64,000 bases of DNA from Taibaiella sp. (GTDB taxonomy: Bacteria; Bacteroidota; Bacteroidia; Chitinophagales; Chitinophagaceae): positions 62,001-126,000 of the forward strand of contig JAHBTQ010000009.1 of assembly GCA_019638495.1 (NCBI GenBank), in the 5' to 3' direction. This document shows positions 1 to 9,171 of this stretch, in pieces; the stretch's first letter is position 1, and each line of letters begins with the position of its first letter. Made by a program: the position numbers and the translations under genes. The notes under the pieces were generated by a model, which saw only the letters and a program-made list of their open reading frames with translations, was not told the DNA's origin and made no database searches.

Positions 1-1
1 C

Positions 2-2317
2 AATTTTATCCTCCAGACCAAAACATTACCTTCAGATACACTCGTAGTAGAAGCCATTGGCTACAAACCTGCCCGCAAGGTGCTGAAAAAGGACCGCTAC
101 GAGTATAACTACATACTGGAGCTGGAGCGCTCTCTGACCTCGCTCGATGAGGTTACGATCCACGCAGGCGAAGACCCGGCGATAGTGCTCGTAAAGAAAA
201 TACTGGAGAAAAAACCTCAAAACGATCCCGACCGCACGGAGAACTACAGTTACGAAGCATACAACCGACTTGAGGCCGACTTACAGCGACTTACGAAAGA
301 GCAATTCGAGAAGATGCCTCTCCTTAAGAGTTACAGCTTCATCTATAACAACCTTGATACCGTCTCTGAGAGCAAACCCTACCTGCCACTATACCTCACT
401 GAAACGATATCCGACTATTACTTCCGCAGGAAACCTAAAAAGGCCAGGGAGGTAATAAAGGCCAGCATGGTAAAGGGAGTGAACAATGAAAACGTGGTGC
501 GCTACCTCGGCACCTTTCACCAAAGCCTGAACGTTTACAAGAACTATGTCCCGGTTTTCGACAAGAAATTTGTTAGCCCCATCAGCGACGATGCCCTTTT
601 CTTCTACAAATACAAGATAAAGGACACTCAAGTCGCCTACGGCCACAACATTATCCTGGTTCAGTACTCGCCCAAACGCCCGATAGAAAACTGCTTTACC
701 GGCGATTTCTGGGTTGTAGATTCCATTTACGCGATCCAACGCGTAAGCATGGAAATAGCAAAAGAAGTAAATGTGAACTGGCTGGAAAACGTGGCCCTCT
801 ACCAGGAGTTTGCACCTGTGGATAGCTTCTGGTTCTGCACAAAAGACAAGTTTATTGCCGGCTTCTCTGCTTTTAAATCTAAAAAGCTACCGGGCGTCAT
901 CGGCAGAAAAACAACCACCTATCACCACATCCGAATAAATCAGGATACAATAGACAAAGTGCTTGACAACCCTGAAGTGAAGCAGGATGTGATTGCATTA
1001 GATTCTGCTAAACGAAAATCGGACGACTGGTGGAAAAACAACAGGCCCGACACCCTTACAAAGAACGAAGTTGCCATTTATAAAATGGTAGACACCATCA
1101 ACTCCATGCCGCTTACCACGGTTTACAAAAATGGGATCGACTTTCTCTCCACCGGAGTCAAGGACTTCGGCCCCATTCAACTTGGACCATATTTCTATCT
1201 TTATAGCAGGAACGTAATAGAAGGCAATAGATTCCGCCTTACAATTGGCACACCGCGCAGCCTAAAAGACCTGCATTTTACGGGCTATGTAGCCTATGGC
1301 ACCCGCGACGATCGATTCAAATATGGCTTCACTGGTCTCTGGATGATCAACCGCCAGCCATGGACTTACCTGGAAGCGCTCTACTCCCACGATGTAAGCC
1401 AGACGACCAACTACTATGACCAACTCGGGGCAGACAATATCTTCAGCACCATCTTTCGTAAGCGCGGCATACCGTGGAAACTCGCATTTACCAAGGATGC
1501 ACGCATTCAGTTCTACAAGCAATATTTCAACGGCTTCAGTCACAAACTCATCCTGGAGCGGCGCGACTTTACTCCTTTTGATCCGCTTCCTCAGGAGGGT
1601 ATATTTTATGACGTCAATGGTCGCATGTCAAGAAATGTAGTGAGCAGCGAAGTGGGTGTAGACCTCCGCTTTGCCTATAAAGAAAAGTACCTCGAAGGCC
1701 AGTTCAAACGAGTTACCGTAAAAAGTAAGTACCCTGTCGTTTCACTTTCAGTCACCACTGGCATTAAGGGTGTGCTGGATGGAGCATACAGCTACCAGAA
1801 GGCGAGGTTTGCAATAACAGGATTTAACTATATACCTCCGTTGGGCAATTTGTATTACAACGTATTCGCAGGCAAATATTTCGGCACGCTACCCTATCCG
1901 CTGCTGGAGATACATCCCGGCAATGAGTATTACTACTACAACATGTATGCCTTCCAGATGATGAACAACTACGAATTCCTGAGCGATGAGTATGTTGGCT
2001 TCAATACTGAGCACAACTTTGGAGGGGGTATTTTCAATCGTATCCCTGTACTGAAGAAACTGAAATTCCGCCAGTTCTGGACTGCGAAAGGCGTTGTTGG
2101 CACACTTAGCTCCGCAAACCAGGCGCTCAATATGGAAAAAGGCTATCCTTTCCGCATGCTCAAGGGCTCACCCTACCTGGAGCTGGGCACAGGTGTATCT
2201 AACATTCTGCAGGTAGGCAGGATAGACTTTGTGTGGCGCGTCACGCCACAACCCCTGGCATCAGAAGCCAAGTGGCGCTACTTCGGAATATTCGGGAGTG
2301 TGAAGTTTGAATTCTAG
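2..2317 (+). CDS. DUF5686 / carboxypeptidase-regulatory-like outer membrane protein (5' truncated by window edge)
   Basis: The frame is open to the left edge, so the N-terminus is missing. The first ~40 residues (ending around VVEAIGYKPARK) look like the end of a CarboxypepD_reg-like beta-sandwich, the domain that precedes DUF5686 in Bacteroidota. The remaining ~730 residues match the DUF5686 pattern as I know it: a helical linker rich in K/Y/E, then many aromatic-rich beta-hairpins (TYLEALYSHDVSQ, YLEGQFKRVTVKSKYP), and a C-terminal strand ending in F-E-F, as expected for an outer-membrane beta-barrel related to BamA/TonB-dependent families. The molecular function of DUF5686 is unknown; an outer-membrane location is inferred. 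An internal GTG at 80 is an artefact of the truncation, not a start. No neighbour indicates a role. Confidence 0.8.
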   Translation, partial: NFILQTKTLPSDTLVVEAIGYKPARKVLKKDRYEYNYILELERSLTSLDEVTIHAGEDPAIVLVKKILEKKPQNDPDRTENYSYEAYNRLEADLQRLTKEQFEKMPLLKSYSFIYNNLDTVSESKPYLPLYLTETISDYYFRRKPKKAREVIKASMVKGVNNENVVRYLGTFHQSLNVYKNYVPVFDKKFVSPISDDALFFYKYKIKDTQVAYGHNIILVQYSPKRPIENCFTGDFWVVDSIYAIQRVSMEIAKEVNVNWLENVALYQEFAPVDSFWFCTKDKFIAGFSAFKSKKLPGVIGRKTTTYHHIRINQDTIDKVLDNPEVKQDVIALDSAKRKSDDWWKNNRPDTLTKNEVAIYKMVDTINSMPLTTVYKNGIDFLSTGVKDFGPIQLGPYFYLYSRNVIEGNRFRLTIGTPRSLKDLHFTGYVAYGTRDDRFKYGFTGLWMINRQPWTYLEALYSHDVSQTTNYYDQLGADNIFSTIFRKRGIPWKLAFTKDARIQFYKQYFNGFSHKLILERRDFTPFDPLPQEGIFYDVNGRMSRNVVSSEVGVDLRFAYKEKYLEGQFKRVTVKSKYPVVSLSVTTGIKGVLDGAYSYQKARFAITGFNYIPPLGNLYYNVFAGKYFGTLPYPLLEIHPGNEYYYYNMYAFQMMNNYEFLSDEYVGFNTEHNFGGGIFNRIPVLKKLKFRQFWTAKGVVGTLSSANQALNMEKGYPFRMLKGSPYLELGTGVSNILQVGRIDFVWRVTPQPLASEAKWRYFGIFGSVKFEF

Positions 2318-2338
2318 CTGTGGTTGGAAATCCGCCCC

Positions 2339-2722
2339 TTACCGATAGACAATTGTAAAGTCGGTCCGCTGTAAATCACCTATTGTAAGTTTGTATCGTT
2401 TCAAAATCTTATATTTCAAATCGAGTGAATCCCAGGAACAAGCTACCTGCTCTTGAAAGCCAGCGGAATCCAATATTAAGAATTCAAGCCCGTCACCAAT
2501 ATTCTTTTCAATACAAGTTCTAAAAGGTTGCCAATCCTTAATGCTATCTCTTTCTAACAATTCACCATCTATTATATAGAGGCCCTTACCATACCCAAAA
2601 ATGAGTCCGAACATTACTCCATTTTCGGACTCATTCTTCAAATGAACGACTGAATGACAATCTTTTGTACACCCAACGATGGCGGAACTTACAATCAATA
2701 AGACAGACAGCAGCTTTTTCAT
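2339..2722 (-). CDS. small putative lipoprotein of unknown function
   Basis: About 127 residues. I start at the second Met because MKKLLSVLLIVSSAIVGC is a complete lipoprotein signal peptide with a lipobox ending in Cys; the longer frame (from 2752) would put ten extra residues in front of it. The mature protein is small, mixed alpha/beta, with no motif I recognise. It lies 41 bp downstream of the stop of another exported protein on the same strand, so the two may be co-transcribed. Function unknown. Confidence 0.6.
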   Translation of the reverse strand: MKKLLSVLLIVSSAIVGCTKDCHSVVHLKNESENGVMFGLIFGYGKGLYIIDGELLERDSIKDWQPFRTCIEKNIGDGLEFLILDSAGFQEQVACSWDSLDLKYKILKRYKLTIGDLQRTDFTIVYR

Positions 2723-2763
2723 AGTAAACCTTCTCAAGTTCGAAGTAGGCATCGATTTGAATT

Positions 2764-3510
2764 CTATTTCTTCCCAGGCGTAGGCGTTACGCTTTTTACA
2801 GTCGCCTCCTTCGGTTTCGAAACATGCACCGGTGGCGCTCCTCCCATTACAGGTGGCGCAGCATTTTTCGTCACCGGCCCCGTAGTTTTTGACGTAGGCA
2901 CTACATGCGGACTGGCCGGTGTAGCAGTTTTTGACGGCACTACAGTTGCAGCCGTTTCCGCTGCCTGCACCTTTGGCAGTGCCTTTCTTTTCTTTTTCGT
3001 TACTGGCTTTGCGGCAGGCTTGTTAGTAACCGGCACTACCCTATCGGCCTGGTTGTAGGGCAGTTCATGCCCATCCGGGTTCTGGTATACCTTTATCTCG
3101 TACACCTTTTCATCTTCCAGGTATCCTTCGAGAGTGATCTCCACATCCTGCGCACGTCCTTTATTACACACGTAGTATTCAGACTTATCAGCGGCCAGTT
3201 CTTTTGCGCAGCTGCTTGTAATCGCTGCCTTTATGTCGTTGTAGTCTTTTGCGTAGTTTGTTTGGTATATGGCATAACACTCCATCTCATTGATAACCGT
3301 AGTGGTGTAGAATTTACCATTTACTACATATCGGTGATAATACCTGTTGTCTACTCCGCGCTCAAACGAGTTGGACTGCAGAAAGTAGGTAAGCTGGTCT
3401 TCCTTATTGCATATCTTCTTGTTTTCCAGTATCTCCATGAATATACTCTTCTGTGCCAAAGCAGACAGAACACCTACACCTAGCAATGCCGTAAGGAAAA
3501 CCTTTTTCAT
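2764..3510 (-). CDS. secreted protein with Pro/Thr/Lys-rich tail, unknown function
   Basis: 248 residues. Residues 1-19 (MKKVFLTALLGVGVLSALA) form a signal peptide. Residues ~20-160 form a globular part with several Cys (NKKICNKED, EMECYAIY, TSSCAKEL, YYVCNKGR) that could make disulfides in the periplasm. From ~165 to the end the sequence is low complexity, rich in P, T, K, V and A, with a basic TKKKRK stretch; such tails often act as wall-spanning or unstructured linkers. No enzymatic motif is visible. It precedes a small lipoprotein on the same strand. Confidence 0.65.
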   Translation of the reverse strand: MKKVFLTALLGVGVLSALAQKSIFMEILENKKICNKEDQLTYFLQSNSFERGVDNRYYHRYVVNGKFYTTTVINEMECYAIYQTNYAKDYNDIKAAITSSCAKELAADKSEYYVCNKGRAQDVEITLEGYLEDEKVYEIKVYQNPDGHELPYNQADRVVPVTNKPAAKPVTKKKRKALPKVQAAETAATVVPSKTATPASPHVVPTSKTTGPVTKNAAPPVMGGAPPVHVSKPKEATVKSVTPTPGKK

Positions 3511-3547
3511 AAGCGCAATTGTTTACGTTCTCAAAGCTATAAAAGTA

Positions 3548-3578
3548 ATTGTAGCCATACAAGTAATCCATATTTTTG
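3548..3578 (+). promoter_or_regulatory. Bacteroidota-type promoter for the thioesterase gene
   Basis: TATTTTTG at 3571-3578 matches the TAnnTTTG -7 box, with ATTG 19 bp upstream at 3548-3551 (consensus TTTG). The box ends only 7 bp before the ATG at 3586, so transcription would start at or just before the start codon, giving a leaderless or near-leaderless mRNA. Confidence 0.45.
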
Positions 3579-3585
3579 ACCTGTT

Positions 3586-4008
3586 ATGCATCATTTCCCT
3601 GTAAAGCTTCAATTGCGCCTTGACTGGAGCGAGATGGACCTCTTCGGTCACATCAACAATGTTTCATACTTCAAATACATACAGGCGGCAAGAGTAAATT
3701 ATTGGGAACTTACGGGTATGGCGGCAACTTTCAGCGAAACTAAGGTTGGCCCTATATTATTGTCTACCGGCTGCCAGTTTATAAAGCCACTTCATTTTCC
3801 CGGGAATATTGTCATCGAAAGCCGCATGGAATTTATGAAGAGCACCAGTTACGGCCTGCACCATCGCATTTTGTCTGAACGCGACGAGGTAGCCGCCGAG
3901 GCCCACGATGTCATCGTCAACTACGACTTTAGCAAAAACGAGAAAACAGCCATTTCCGCGGAGTTCAGGGCTGCATCCGAAAAAATTGAAGGAAAGTCTT
4001 TTTCCTGA
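3586..4008 (+). CDS. acyl-CoA thioesterase, 4HBT / FadM-YbgC hotdog family
   Basis: 140 residues, the usual length for a single hotdog domain. The N-terminal motif LDWSEMDLFGHINNVSYFKY corresponds to the family signature RxxDxDxxGHvNNxxY, with the catalytic-type Asp near residue 18 and the HINN helix start. Known members hydrolyse acyl-CoA thioesters in the cytoplasm. The substrate cannot be read from the sequence. It runs convergently into an SDR gene, with only two bases between the two stop codons, so the genes probably overlap at transcript level. Confidence 0.85.
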   Translation: MHHFPVKLQLRLDWSEMDLFGHINNVSYFKYIQAARVNYWELTGMAATFSETKVGPILLSTGCQFIKPLHFPGNIVIESRMEFMKSTSYGLHHRILSERDEVAAEAHDVIVNYDFSKNEKTAISAEFRAASEKIEGKSFS

Positions 4009-4010
4009 GC

Positions 4011-4832
4011 CTACTCTACGTAGAGATCTTTCTGCAATTGTCCACCCGGTGTCACCGCATATAGTGACAGGTCGGTAATACCGGCTTCCGCCAGTACCTG
4101 CTCGTCTATAAACAGGTTGCCTGTGCACTCCGCAGGGTTTCTTTGTAGTATGTGCCATGCGCAGTCCGCAAGTATTTCTGGCTTGCGACTGCGAGCCATT
4201 AGCATTTCGCCACCTATAATGTTCTTAACCGCAGCCGTTGCAATGGTAGTTGCCGGCCACATAGAATTCGCAGCAATGTTATATTTCCTGAACTCTTCTG
4301 CCCACCCCAGCGTCATCATGCTCATATTGTACTTACTGATAGTATAACCAACATATGGCGCAAGCCACTTGGGCTTAATATTTAGTGGCGGCGACAAAGT
4401 AAGAATGTGAGCACCGTTTGCCTTCTTTAAAAAAGGCACACAATATTTGGTAACCATAAATGTGCCCCTGACATTGATGTCATGTATCAGGTCAAAGCGC
4501 TTCACATCCATATCCTCCGTACTGGTAAGCGCTATCGCAGAGGCATTGTTCACTAGTATGTCTATCCCGCCGAAAATGCTTACAGCCCGCTGCACTGCTG
4601 CCAGCACTTGTTCTTCGTCGCGTATATCGAGCTGCACTGCTAATCCACGCCCGCCTGCTTCATTTACCTTTTGCGCCACACTGTGTATGGTCCCTCCCAA
4701 TCGCGGATCTTCCTTTACAGATTTTCCCGTTACCACCACATTCGCCCCGGCTCTTGCCATCCTCAGCGCTATTGCCTCGCCTATCCCCCGGGTCGCCCCC
4801 GTTATAAAAACAGTCTTACCGCTAAATTCCAT
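4011..4832 (-). CDS. short-chain dehydrogenase/reductase, HSDL2-like
   Basis: 273 residues with the classical SDR layout. TGATRGIGEA (residues ~11-20) is the dinucleotide-binding Gly motif, LVNNAS (~93-98) the NNAG equivalent, and the YxxxK pair is in GYTISKYNM (~160). The catalytic Ser probably lies in the LTLSPP segment. The insertion GKSVKEDPRLGGTIHS and the PPLNIKPKW motif after the active-site Ser are typical of the HSDL2 branch (peroxisomal/mitochondrial hydroxysteroid dehydrogenase-like 2), whose bacterial members act on unknown, probably lipid-derived, substrates. The convergent thioesterase neighbour fits an acyl or lipid role, but that is inference. Confidence 0.85.
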   Translation of the reverse strand: MEFSGKTVFITGATRGIGEAIALRMARAGANVVVTGKSVKEDPRLGGTIHSVAQKVNEAGGRGLAVQLDIRDEEQVLAAVQRAVSIFGGIDILVNNASAIALTSTEDMDVKRFDLIHDINVRGTFMVTKYCVPFLKKANGAHILTLSPPLNIKPKWLAPYVGYTISKYNMSMMTLGWAEEFRKYNIAANSMWPATTIATAAVKNIIGGEMLMARSRKPEILADCAWHILQRNPAECTGNLFIDEQVLAEAGITDLSLYAVTPGGQLQKDLYVE

Positions 4833-4983
4833 GGTTCATCTCTTAGTAAAGCGAATTTACGGAATATTAGACTGCACCGGATTCCAGCAAGTGAAAATAT
4901 CCGCCGTGAAATATAAGAGTGCCATAGTATTATAGTCTTTAATTTTGACGCGGCATGGCTCATACGGCTTGCTTCGTTTATTG

Positions 4984-6672
4984 ATGAACATACTTATTGC
5001 TCAGCAGAATTATCACATTGGAAATTTCGAGGCAAATACTGCCAAAATACTGGATGCAATAGCCGAGGGAAAAGCAAAAGGCGCAGACCTCGTAGTGTTT
5101 TCTGAACTAGCCGTTTGCGGTTATCCACCCCGCGATTTTCTTGAGTTCAGTGATTTTATTGACCAGGCTTCAAATGCCATCGACCGTATTCGCGAAGCTG
5201 CCGATACTATTGGGGTCATTGTGGGTTACCCTTCACGCAACACAGACCCAAGAGGTAAAGACCTTTTCAACAGTGCATGCCTTCTATTCGAAAAAGAAGT
5301 AAAGGCGGTTGTCCATAAGACACTTCTTCCTAACTATGATGTTTTCGACGAGTACCGTTACTTCGAACCGGCTTTCAGCTGGCAAGTCATGGAATTCAAG
5401 GGACTGAAGCTAGCTGTTACCATTTGCGAAGATATCTGGAACCTGGATGAAAATCCGCTCTATAGAAACAACCCGATGGACGAGCTCATTCAACAGCAGC
5501 CCGATATCATGATTAACCTCAGCGCCTCCCCTTTTGATTATGAACACGCTGCCGACAGACATGAGATCGTCCGACAGAACGTGTTGCGCTACAATCTTCC
5601 AATGGTCTACTGCAATGCCGTAGGCTCACAAACAGAGATCGTATTCGACGGCGGGTCCCTTGTCATGGACCGGCACGGAAACACCGTTTCAGAGCTTCCA
5701 TACTTCACGGAAGGCCTCAGGATAGTAAGTTGGAACACCAACAACACATTTACCGCCGTTGACGCTCATATCCCCAATACATCGATTCCAACACATGCAC
5801 CGGACAATACCTGGCCACCATGCGCGCCATCGGCTATTGCCAATATACACCAGGCGCTCCTGCTGGGCATCCGCGACTATTTTAGCAAAATGGGTTTCAC
5901 CCGGGCCATCGTAGCCTCTTCCGGCGGCATTGACAGCGCAGTGGTCCTCGCGCTCGCATGCGAGGCGTTAGGGCCGGAAAACGTGCATGCGCTGCTAATG
6001 CCGTCTCAATTTTCTACAAGTCACTCTGTCGACGACGCCGTGCAGCTCTCAAAGAACCTGGATAACAGATACGATATCATTGCAATTAAAGATGTCTTCG
6101 ACACCTACGAATCGGCGCTGAAGCCAGTCTTCAAAGACCTCCCATTCAATGTGGCAGAGGAAAACCTGCAATCACGCATACGTGGCGCATTCGTGATGGC
6201 GCTCGCCAATAAGTTTGGTTACATTTTGCTAAATACATCCAATAAGAGCGAACTGGCTACAGGTTACGGCACACTTTATGGCGACATGGCGGGCGGCCTG
6301 GGGGTGCTGGGCGACCTATACAAAATGCAGGTCTACGCGCTTGCAGAGTACATCAACAGACATGGGGAAATAATACCGGAAAACATATTAACAAAAGCGC
6401 CCAGCGCCGAGTTGCGTCCGGGCCAGAAAGACAGCGACTCCCTGCCCGACTATGCTATACTCGACAAAGTACTTTATCACTATATAGAAGAGCGTAAAGG
6501 CCCTGACGAAATTGTGGCTATGGGCTTCGAAAGGGCATTGGTGACCCGCATTTTGAGACTTGTGAACATAAATGAGTATAAGCGAAACCAGTTTTGCCCC
6601 ATAATCAGGGTTTCTTCAAAGGCTTTCGGAGTCGGAAGACGCATGCCTATTGTTGGCAAATATCTCGCATAA
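4984..6672 (+). CDS. nadE: glutamine-dependent NAD+ synthetase
   Basis: About 562 residues from the ATG at 4984. I reject the in-frame start at 4945 because homologues begin with the MNILIAQQNYHIGNF strand of the nitrilase fold. Residues ~1-260 are the glutaminase domain, with Glu in VVFSELAVCGYPPRDF, Lys in HKTLLPNYDVFDEYRYF and the nucleophile Cys in VTICEDIWN. Residues ~275-562 are the NAD synthase domain, with the ATP pyrophosphatase P-loop SSGGIDSAVVLALA and the TSNKSELATGYGTLYGD motif. It converts deamido-NAD to NAD+ using glutamine nitrogen. A TAATTTTG -7 box at 4940-4947 supports the downstream start. Transcribed alone, divergent from the SDR gene. Confidence 0.95.
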   Translation: MNILIAQQNYHIGNFEANTAKILDAIAEGKAKGADLVVFSELAVCGYPPRDFLEFSDFIDQASNAIDRIREAADTIGVIVGYPSRNTDPRGKDLFNSACLLFEKEVKAVVHKTLLPNYDVFDEYRYFEPAFSWQVMEFKGLKLAVTICEDIWNLDENPLYRNNPMDELIQQQPDIMINLSASPFDYEHAADRHEIVRQNVLRYNLPMVYCNAVGSQTEIVFDGGSLVMDRHGNTVSELPYFTEGLRIVSWNTNNTFTAVDAHIPNTSIPTHAPDNTWPPCAPSAIANIHQALLLGIRDYFSKMGFTRAIVASSGGIDSAVVLALACEALGPENVHALLMPSQFSTSHSVDDAVQLSKNLDNRYDIIAIKDVFDTYESALKPVFKDLPFNVAEENLQSRIRGAFVMALANKFGYILLNTSNKSELATGYGTLYGDMAGGLGVLGDLYKMQVYALAEYINRHGEIIPENILTKAPSAELRPGQKDSDSLPDYAILDKVLYHYIEERKGPDEIVAMGFERALVTRILRLVNINEYKRNQFCPIIRVSSKAFGVGRRMPIVGKYLA

Positions 6673-6758
6673 CGCTCCATTTTCCGTGAATACCGGCAAT
6701 AGGCGAAGTTTAACTAACTTAGCCACATATTGTTAGTGAAATTCAGCGACAGAAGGGA

Positions 6759-8759
6759 ATGACAAACAATGGCCAGGAACGTGACGGCAGCCGGCAGTTA
6801 TCTGCGCTCCGGCAGTTGCAAATATTGGACACGCAACCTGAAGCGGAGTTCGATAGCCTTGCTTTGCTCGCTGCCCGCATATGTGACTTACCTGCCGCAT
6901 TCATCGGTTTCTCAGACGAGAATCGTATTTGGTTCAAAGCGAGGGTCGGAATGGCAGAATCGTCCCGTGAAATACCTGGCGGACTGAATTTTTGCAGGAA
7001 CGTACACCTGAAGGATAAGGTTTTCGTCATCGAAGACACGCATCAGTCTACTGAGCTGGCTACAAACCCTGCCCTGCTGCAGCTTAATATCCGCTTTCTT
7101 GCTAGTGCAGAGATTGAAGATGAAAGTGGCCTTGTGGTGGGCTACCTTTGCGTCTTTGATACAAAGCCCGGGTCCCTCACACCCGCGCAACGAGAGTCGT
7201 TGCATATGCTCGCCATGCAGGCTTCCGCGCTCTTAAAGCTGAGAATTCAGCTAATTAAGAACAAAGAACGTGAATACCGCGAAGCTGAGAAGCAGATGCG
7301 AACCATATTCCGAAACTCTATTGACGCTGTGGTAGTTACAGACTCCGGCGACAACATCCTCCTTTGGAACGCCAAAGCGGAAGAAATTTTCGGCTGGAAA
7401 GAGTCTGAAGTTTTCGGTAAACGTTTCGGTAAGTTGTGCAATGTAAAGATATCGTTCGACGATTTCGCGGGCGAGTCTCGCACACCGCTTTTGGCGCATA
7501 AACACGACCTGGGCAGGGCAGTTGAGGCTACTGCGGCGAACAAACTTGGCGAATCCCTTGAAGTCGCGCTCAGCATTTCACCTGCTAACATCAGCGACCG
7601 CGCCTATTACATCATATTCATCAGCGACATTACCGAGCGAAAATTCGCTGCGCGGGAACTGGACCGCCAGAAGGAATTTTACGAGAATATCCTCAATAAC
7701 ATACCTACAGACATCGCTGTCTTCGATGCAAACCATCGGTATCTTTTTGTCAACCCCACCGCAATCAGGAACCCGGAACTCAGACGCTACATTATCGGCA
7801 AGGACGACTTTGAGTACTCGCGTTATCGTAATCGCGACATTGCCGGCGCCCAGCTTCGACGCGAAAAATTCATAGAAGCGAGGGAAAAAGCGAAGGAAAT
7901 TCGCTGGGAAGACACTATTGAAACACCAGATGGCAATGCTTTCACGCACCTGCGCCGCATGTTCCCGGTCCATGATGAACAAGGAAACCTCTCGATGGTC
8001 ATTGGCTTTGGGGTAGACATTACCGACCGTAAAGAACTGGAAGAAAAGCAATCAGCACTACTGAAACAGCTGTCGGTACAAAATACCCAGCTCATCGACT
8101 TCTGCAACATTGTTTCTCACAATCTCCGTGCACCGCTTGTAAACATTTCCCTGCTTGTCGACTTTATTGAAACGTGCGGCGAGCCCGATGAGCAGCGGCA
8201 ATTAATTGCAAAACTGAATCCCGTGCTCGAAAATCTGAACACGACCTTCAACGAGCTCGTTGAGTCCATACAGATCAGGCAGGATGTGGAGATACAGTCA
8301 GAGAAGATTGTGCTGGAAGACTATATCCTGCGAACGTTGGAAAGCCTGGAACAGGAAATAAACAAGTCGACTGCCATTATAGAAGTTGACATCGAAAAGG
8401 CTCCGGAACTACGTTATCCACCTAAATATATTAATAGCGTACTCCAGAATCTCGTGAGCAATGCGCTGAAATATCAATCACCCGATCGAAGCCCACACAT
8501 ACGGATATCAACTAAAAGTGTAGGAAACAGGATAATTTTGTCAGTACAGGACAATGGGCTGGGCATAGACCTGAAACGACACAAGGATAGCCTGTTCAAG
8601 ATCGGAAAAGTATTTCATCACCATCCAAACGCTAAAGGCTTTGGATTATTTATGATAAAGACCCATATTGAGTCTATGGGCGGCCGAATATGGCTGGAAA
8701 GTAAACCGGATGAAGGCACCACTTTTTTTGTAGAATTCACAAACCAACACACACGGTAA
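6759..8759 (+). CDS. GAF-PAS-PAS sensor histidine kinase
   Basis: 666 residues with no obvious membrane segment, so probably a soluble sensor. Residues ~10-165 form a GAF domain (QILDTQPEAEFD, then a LLVGYLCVFD-like strand pattern). Two PAS domains follow (~175-290 and ~300-425), each closed by a typical ITERK / ITDRK junction. The DHp helix carries the phospho-acceptor His in FCNIVSHNLRAPL (~residue 452). The HATPase domain has the N-box NLVSNALKYQ, G1-box VQDNGLGID and G2-box KGFGLFMIK. The SHNLRAP form and the short KIGKVFHHH segment are common in Bacteroidota kinases. The response regulator gene starts two bases after the stop, so the pair is one operon and very likely a cognate two-component system. 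The ligand is unknown. Confidence 0.9.
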   Translation: MTNNGQERDGSRQLSALRQLQILDTQPEAEFDSLALLAARICDLPAAFIGFSDENRIWFKARVGMAESSREIPGGLNFCRNVHLKDKVFVIEDTHQSTELATNPALLQLNIRFLASAEIEDESGLVVGYLCVFDTKPGSLTPAQRESLHMLAMQASALLKLRIQLIKNKEREYREAEKQMRTIFRNSIDAVVVTDSGDNILLWNAKAEEIFGWKESEVFGKRFGKLCNVKISFDDFAGESRTPLLAHKHDLGRAVEATAANKLGESLEVALSISPANISDRAYYIIFISDITERKFAARELDRQKEFYENILNNIPTDIAVFDANHRYLFVNPTAIRNPELRRYIIGKDDFEYSRYRNRDIAGAQLRREKFIEAREKAKEIRWEDTIETPDGNAFTHLRRMFPVHDEQGNLSMVIGFGVDITDRKELEEKQSALLKQLSVQNTQLIDFCNIVSHNLRAPLVNISLLVDFIETCGEPDEQRQLIAKLNPVLENLNTTFNELVESIQIRQDVEIQSEKIVLEDYILRTLESLEQEINKSTAIIEVDIEKAPELRYPPKYINSVLQNLVSNALKYQSPDRSPHIRISTKSVGNRIILSVQDNGLGIDLKRHKDSLFKIGKVFHHHPNAKGFGLFMIKTHIESMGGRIWLESKPDEGTTFFVEFTNQHTR

Positions 8760-8761
8760 TC

Positions 8762-9148
8762 ATGAAAAACATTTACCTGGTTGATGATGACAAATTGTTC
8801 ATTTTCCTCCTAAAAAAAACTATCGGACTTACCGGCATACCTACGCAAATTACCGACTTCCCGGACGGGCAGTCTGCGTTGGACTATATTAAGGCAAACG
8901 CGAGCGATGCAAGCAAGCTACCCGATGTCATTTTCCTCGATCTCAGGATGCCCATCATGGACGGATGGGAATTCCTGGAGGAATACAAGCACATCGCTGA
9001 CTCGTTGGCAAAAAAGAACAGGCTATACGTGTTCTCGTCTTCCATTTCGCCTTATGATATTGAAAACGCCAAGAACAACCCATTAGTAACAGACTTTATC
9101 ATAAAGCCGATATTGAAAGAAAAATTCGCCGAAATACTCAGCGATTAA
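8762..9148 (+). CDS. single-domain response regulator (CheY-like)
   Basis: 128 residues, a receiver domain only. The acidic pocket is VDDD near the N-terminus, the phospho-acceptor Asp is in IFLDLRMP (~residue 60), and the invariant Lys is in FIIKPI (~113). There is no DNA-binding output, so it must work through protein contact, as CheY/Rcp1-like receivers do. Its start is separated from the upstream histidine kinase stop by two bases, which makes it the probable partner. The receiver has the DGWEFL segment typical of regulators linked to GAF/PAS kinases in Bacteroidota. Confidence 0.92.
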   Translation: MKNIYLVDDDKLFIFLLKKTIGLTGIPTQITDFPDGQSALDYIKANASDASKLPDVIFLDLRMPIMDGWEFLEEYKHIADSLAKKNRLYVFSSSISPYDIENAKNNPLVTDFIIKPILKEKFAEILSD

Positions 9149-9171
9149 TTTGATTACTCTTATTAGCCCGA

